64,000 bases of DNA from JAOUGY01 sp963785075 (GTDB lineage Bacteria > Actinomycetota > Acidimicrobiia > Spongiisociales > ZC4RG35): the NCBI GenBank assembly GCA_963785075.1, contig CAWATW010000004.1:186001-250000 (forward strand). Reading direction: 5' to 3'. The notes below the pieces were generated by a model. It worked only from the letters and a program-made list of their open reading frames with translations. It did no database searches and had not been told where the DNA came from. This document shows positions 60,201 through 64,000 of the stretch, in pieces. Position 1 is the first letter of the stretch. Every line of letters starts with the position of its first letter. The position numbers and the translations under genes are program-made.

Positions 60201-63200
60201 CGATGACGACGAGGCCAAGGTCGACGCTCCGCCCACCGCTGCTGAGGAGGAGCCCGCCGGTTCCCCCATCACGGGAGAAGGCTCAGGACCGTGGAAGCCA
60301 CCCCAGCGCGGGTCAGACTCGCTGTCGGAGGAGCAGCGTCGCCACATCGACGAGTTGACTCGAAGGCTGGTTGCGCGATCTCCCAGTTCCAAAGAACGGA
60401 CGGAGGCGAATCGTTCGCAGCTCGCCGATCCGCGTACGGTCGCGGGGTTCCGACGTTCCTGGAAGGAGATGGTGTACCCGCTCGTAGTCGACCGATCAGC
60501 CGGTTCCCAGGTGTGGGACGTAGACGGCAACCCGTACATCGACATCGCCATGGGCTTCGGTGTCAACCTCTTCGGTCATTCGCCCTCGTTCATCCTCGAG
60601 GCCGTCCGCAGCCAGCTCGATCGTGGCATCGAGATCGGACCGCAGACGCCTCTCGCCCATGAGACGGCGGCGCTCCTGACCGAGATGACCGGCCACGAGC
60701 GTGTCGCGTTCGCCAACACTGGCTCCGAGGCGGTGTTGGCAGCGATGCGCCTGTCACGGACGGTCACCGGTCGGCCCAAGATCGCCACCTTCGTCAACGA
60801 CTATCACGGTCTGTTCGACGAGGTGCTGGCCCGATCGATTCGCCGTGGGGATGCTCGCCGTTCGATCCCGCTGGCTCCGGGCATCCCGGCGCACGCCAGC
60901 CAGGATCTGGTGCTGCTCGACTACGACGATCCGGAGTCGCTCCGGTACATCGAGGAGCACGCAGACGAACTCGCAGCCGTGTTGGTGGAACCGGTGCAGA
61001 GCAGGCATCCCGACCTCCAGCCGGCACGGTTCCTTCGGTCGCTACGACAACTGACCGCCGCCACCGGGGTGGCGCTCGTCTTCGACGAGATGATCACTGG
61101 CTTCCGGGCACATCCTGGTGGCGTGCAGGCGATGTTCGACGTTCGCGCCGACATCGCGACCTACGGGAAGGTCATCGGTGGAGGCTTCCCGATCGGGGTG
61201 GTGGCCGGCAGCAGCCATTTCATGGATGCCCTCGATGGCGGCACATGGCGTTTTGGAGACGACTCGATCCCGGAGGCCGACGTCACCTGGTTCGCCGGCA
61301 CGTTCGTCAGACATCCGGTGGCGTTGGCGGCTTCAAAGGCCGCACTCGAACACATGAAGGCCCAGGGCCCATCGTTGCAGGAGTCATTGAACGAGCGCAC
61401 GATCGGCATGGTGACGCGGCTCAACGACTTCATGCGCGAACGCCGGCTTCCGATCCACATCGAAAACTTCAGCTCGATGTTCCTCACGACGTTCCAGGCG
61501 GGCCAGGAGTTCTCGAGCCTGTTCTACTTCCACCTCCGCGACTGCGGCATCCACGTGACGGAGGGCCGCTCGGCCTTCCTCTCCACCGCCCACTCCGACT
61601 CCGACATCGACCGGATCGAGGAGGCGTACCGGACCGCCGCCACCGAGATGTCGGCAGGCGGTTTCATGCCGCAGGCGGCTCTCGCACCGTCCGGCCTGCC
61701 CCTCACAGGTGGGCAGCGTGAGGTGTGGTTCGCCTCGCAACTCTCACCAGGCGCCAACGCCGCGTTCAACCTGTCCAACACGCTCGACATCGTGGGTGGC
61801 GTCGATCCCATCGTGTTCCAGCGAGCAGTCGATCGGCTGGTCGAACGACATGGTGCGCTCCGAACCCGATTCGTGGGCGATCGCCAGGTCATCGCCTCCA
61901 CACAGGCGACTGAGGTCGCGTTCGTCGACCTGTCCGACGTCCAAGATCGATCAGGCGAGCTCGATCGTCTTCGAGCCGAGGACGTCGCAACCCCATTCGA
62001 TCTCGATGGAGGGGTGCTTCATCGGTTCACGTTGATCAGGCTCGGCCCCGATCGCCACCTCGCCTTCGTCACCGTCCATCACTCGATCTGTGACGGCTGG
62101 TCGAGCGCCACCCTGCTCCGTGAATTGACGGCCTTGTACGCTATCGAGTCGGGCGGCGATGGCGACCTGATCGATACTCCGATGCAGTTCGAGGAGTACA
62201 TCCGTGATGAACGGGCCGACCGAGCCACACCCGAATGGGACGAACACCACCGCTACTGGTCGGATGTGGTGGATCGGTTTCCCGTCTCCGATCTCCCGTT
62301 GGATCGACCTCGCAGCCCTTCGCGATCGTTCGCCGCGGACCGCGTCGAGACGGTGATTCCGCCGGGCCTATCGGCTGCGATCCGCGAGGTCGCGACCAAG
62401 GCGGGCACCACGCCTTTCGTGGTCATGCTGGCCTCGTTCGAGTGTCTGCTGGCCCGACTCACCGGCCAGGACGAAGTGGGTCTCGCCATCTCCGTCGCAG
62501 GTCACACCCGGTATCCCAACCGGGGTCTCGTCGGTCATTGTGTGAATGCGCTGCCGTTCCGGAGAGCTGTCGACGAGTCGGCGACGTTCCTCGACCACCT
62601 CCGCACCGCCAAGTCGGCGTTCCTCGACGCCTTCGACCACCAACTGGTGTCGATCGGCGACATCATCGCCCACAACGCAGTCCCGCGGCAGCCCGGCAGA
62701 AACCCGCTGGCCTCGGTCGCCTTCAACATGGATTCACCGTCGGTGGAGCTCGCGTGGCCGAACGGTCGCGCAAGGCCAGGTTCGAACCCGCGAGCAAACG
62801 AATTCTCCGACGTCTTCATCAACATCGTCCCGTTCGAGGACCAGCTCGGTGTCGAGTGCACCTTCGGAACCGAACTGTTCGATCGCGAGACGATGGAGCT
62901 CCGACTGGAGGAGTGGATGGTGCTGTTGGGGGACGCAACCAGCGATCCCGGCCTTGCAATTGGTGAGTTGCGCTGCACGACCACAGCCGAAGCCGAGTTG
63001 ATCGAGCGGTGGAACGACACCGACCGCTCATACCCGGCGCACACCCTCGCCTCGTTGTTCCGCGAACAGGTCGAGAAACGACCGGATGCGCCGGCTGTGG
63101 TCGATGGCGACGAGCACTGGGATTACGCCACGTTGGGTGCACATTCCGAGAGGATTGCCCAACTGGTCGCGCACCGGGTGTCTCCAGGAGCGGTGGTAGG

Positions 63201-64000
63201 GGTCATGTTGCGTCGTTCAGCGGCCTCTCGCCGCCGCGATCCAGGGCGTGTTCGCCTCGGGCGCCGTCTACCTGCCACTCGACCCCGAGCTCCCGCTCGA
63301 ACGCATTCGGACCCTCACCGACGACGCACAGCCCGCGCTGTTGCTCGTCGATGACGCCACGGCCCGGAGCGCCACCCAACTGGGGATCCCGATGGTGGAC
63401 GTCGGCGAGTGCTCGGGTGGCAGTCCGCCGAGCCCGACGACCAGTCGGGTTCGCCCGGACGACCCAGCCGTGTTGATGTACACGTCCGGTTCCACCGGTC
63501 GACCGAAGGGCGTCGTCAGCACACATGCGAACCTCGTGAACCACATGATGTGGTTCATCGAACGGTTCGGCATGGGGCCCGGTCGACGCTCTTGCGTCGC
63601 CATCTCCATCGGATTCGACGCGTCATTGCTCCAACTCGTGGCCCCCGTGTGCGCCGGGGCATCGATCGTGATCATCGAGCCGGGGATGGAGCGCGACGTC
63701 GATCACCTCGTGCAGACGATTCGCCGCCACCAACTCACCGATTTCAACGCCGTCCCTTCGCTGCTGCGCCTGATGGCCGAGCACCGGGACTTCGGTTCCT
63801 GCACCTCACTGGTCCAGGTGCAGTCCGGTGGCGAGTCCCTCCGCCAGGACCTGGTGGACCTGGTGATGGACGGGTTGCCTGGAGTGGCGTTCTCGAACGT
63901 CTATGGGCCCACCGAGGCCGCGATCGGCGTCACCGAGCAGAAGTGTGCCCCTGGCAGCACCATGGGATACGTGCCGATCGGACGTCCTGTCGCCAACACG
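57259..64000 (+). CDS. hybrid PKS-NRPS: KS-AT-ACP-aminotransferase-C-A (runs off the window; frame disruption near 63222)
   Basis: At least 2,240 residues. Ketosynthase (7-435) has Cys179 in NTACSTS and both histidines (EAHGTGT, KTNIGHL). Acyltransferase (520-860) has Ser613 in GHSLGEY. ACP (about 900-975) has Ser in LGFDSLFM. A class III aminotransferase (1058-1474) has its PLP lysine in TYGKVIGGGF. The condensation domain (1480-1900) has HHSICDG. An adenylation domain then starts and is cut by the window edge. No ketoreductase lies between AT and ACP, so the aminotransferase should make a beta-amino acyl chain, as in iturin-type synthases. At 63222 (GCGGCC) one extra G breaks the frame; after it the A domain continues (YTSGSTGRPKGV). 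Confidence 0.85.

Overview
The window is high-GC and gene-dense. It looks like an actinobacterial chromosome, and I would guess Acidimicrobiia or a relative. This rests on gene content: a class II (AroG-type) DAHP synthase, a GuaB1-type GMP reductase, an F420-type luciferase-like oxidoreductase, a zinc-finger anti-sigma factor, and many genes whose -10-like hexamer sits only 6-9 nt before the start codon, as expected for leaderless mRNAs. No rRNA, tRNA or CRISPR array was found.

Layout. 0.25-4.6 kb: a glycosyltransferase, DAHP synthase and an acyl-CoA synthetase. 4.7-9.86 kb: a compact minus-strand cobalamin operon (riboswitch, btuF-btuC-btuD, cobO, cobT, cobC). 9.9-16.4 kb: a DUF885 peptidase, an ECF42 sigma factor, an HtrA-like protease and a two-component system. 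16.5-18.9 kb: a GH65 glycoside phosphorylase. 18.9-22.9 kb: two paralogous membrane-anchored proteins of unknown function flanking a lytic-transglycosylase-like protein. 23.0-37.5 kb: HrpB, a methyltransferase-like protein, an IS630 element sitting among simple repeats, GuaB1, PopT (DUF368), a pseudo-receiver/HDOD protein, an LLM oxidoreductase, an MFS pump, a FAD oxidoreductase coupled to a NYN/OST-HTH protein, and a hydrolase. 38.0-43.0 kb: PckA, a PspC/LiaF-like membrane-stress operon, two small unknown genes and a thioesterase.

The most interesting region is 43.3-51.6 kb, a thiol and selenium redox island. A TlpA-like thioredoxin, a DsbD-alpha-like protein, a flavoprotein and an OsmC protein are followed by an ECF sigma factor, its zinc-binding anti-sigma factor and two ArsM-like methyltransferases. 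A second OsmC protein lies just beyond. Both methyltransferases and the second OsmC carry an in-frame UGA exactly where their families have a functional cysteine. Each UGA is followed by a stable hairpin whose apical loop begins 19-22 nt after the UGA and has G at loop position 1 or 2. I read these as three selenocysteine proteins with bacterial SECIS elements. Neither methyltransferase has the N-terminal GCGNP-type cysteine of classical arsenite methyltransferases.

51.8-64.0 kb is the start of a biosynthetic cluster: a GNAT protein, a MIO-type aromatic amino acid lyase or aminomutase, an unusual A(Ser)-PCP-sulfotransferase protein, and a KS-AT-ACP-aminotransferase-C-A hybrid that runs off the window. 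One-base frame disruptions at 41593-41598, 47734 and 63222 may be assembly errors; two of them lie in GGCC contexts.
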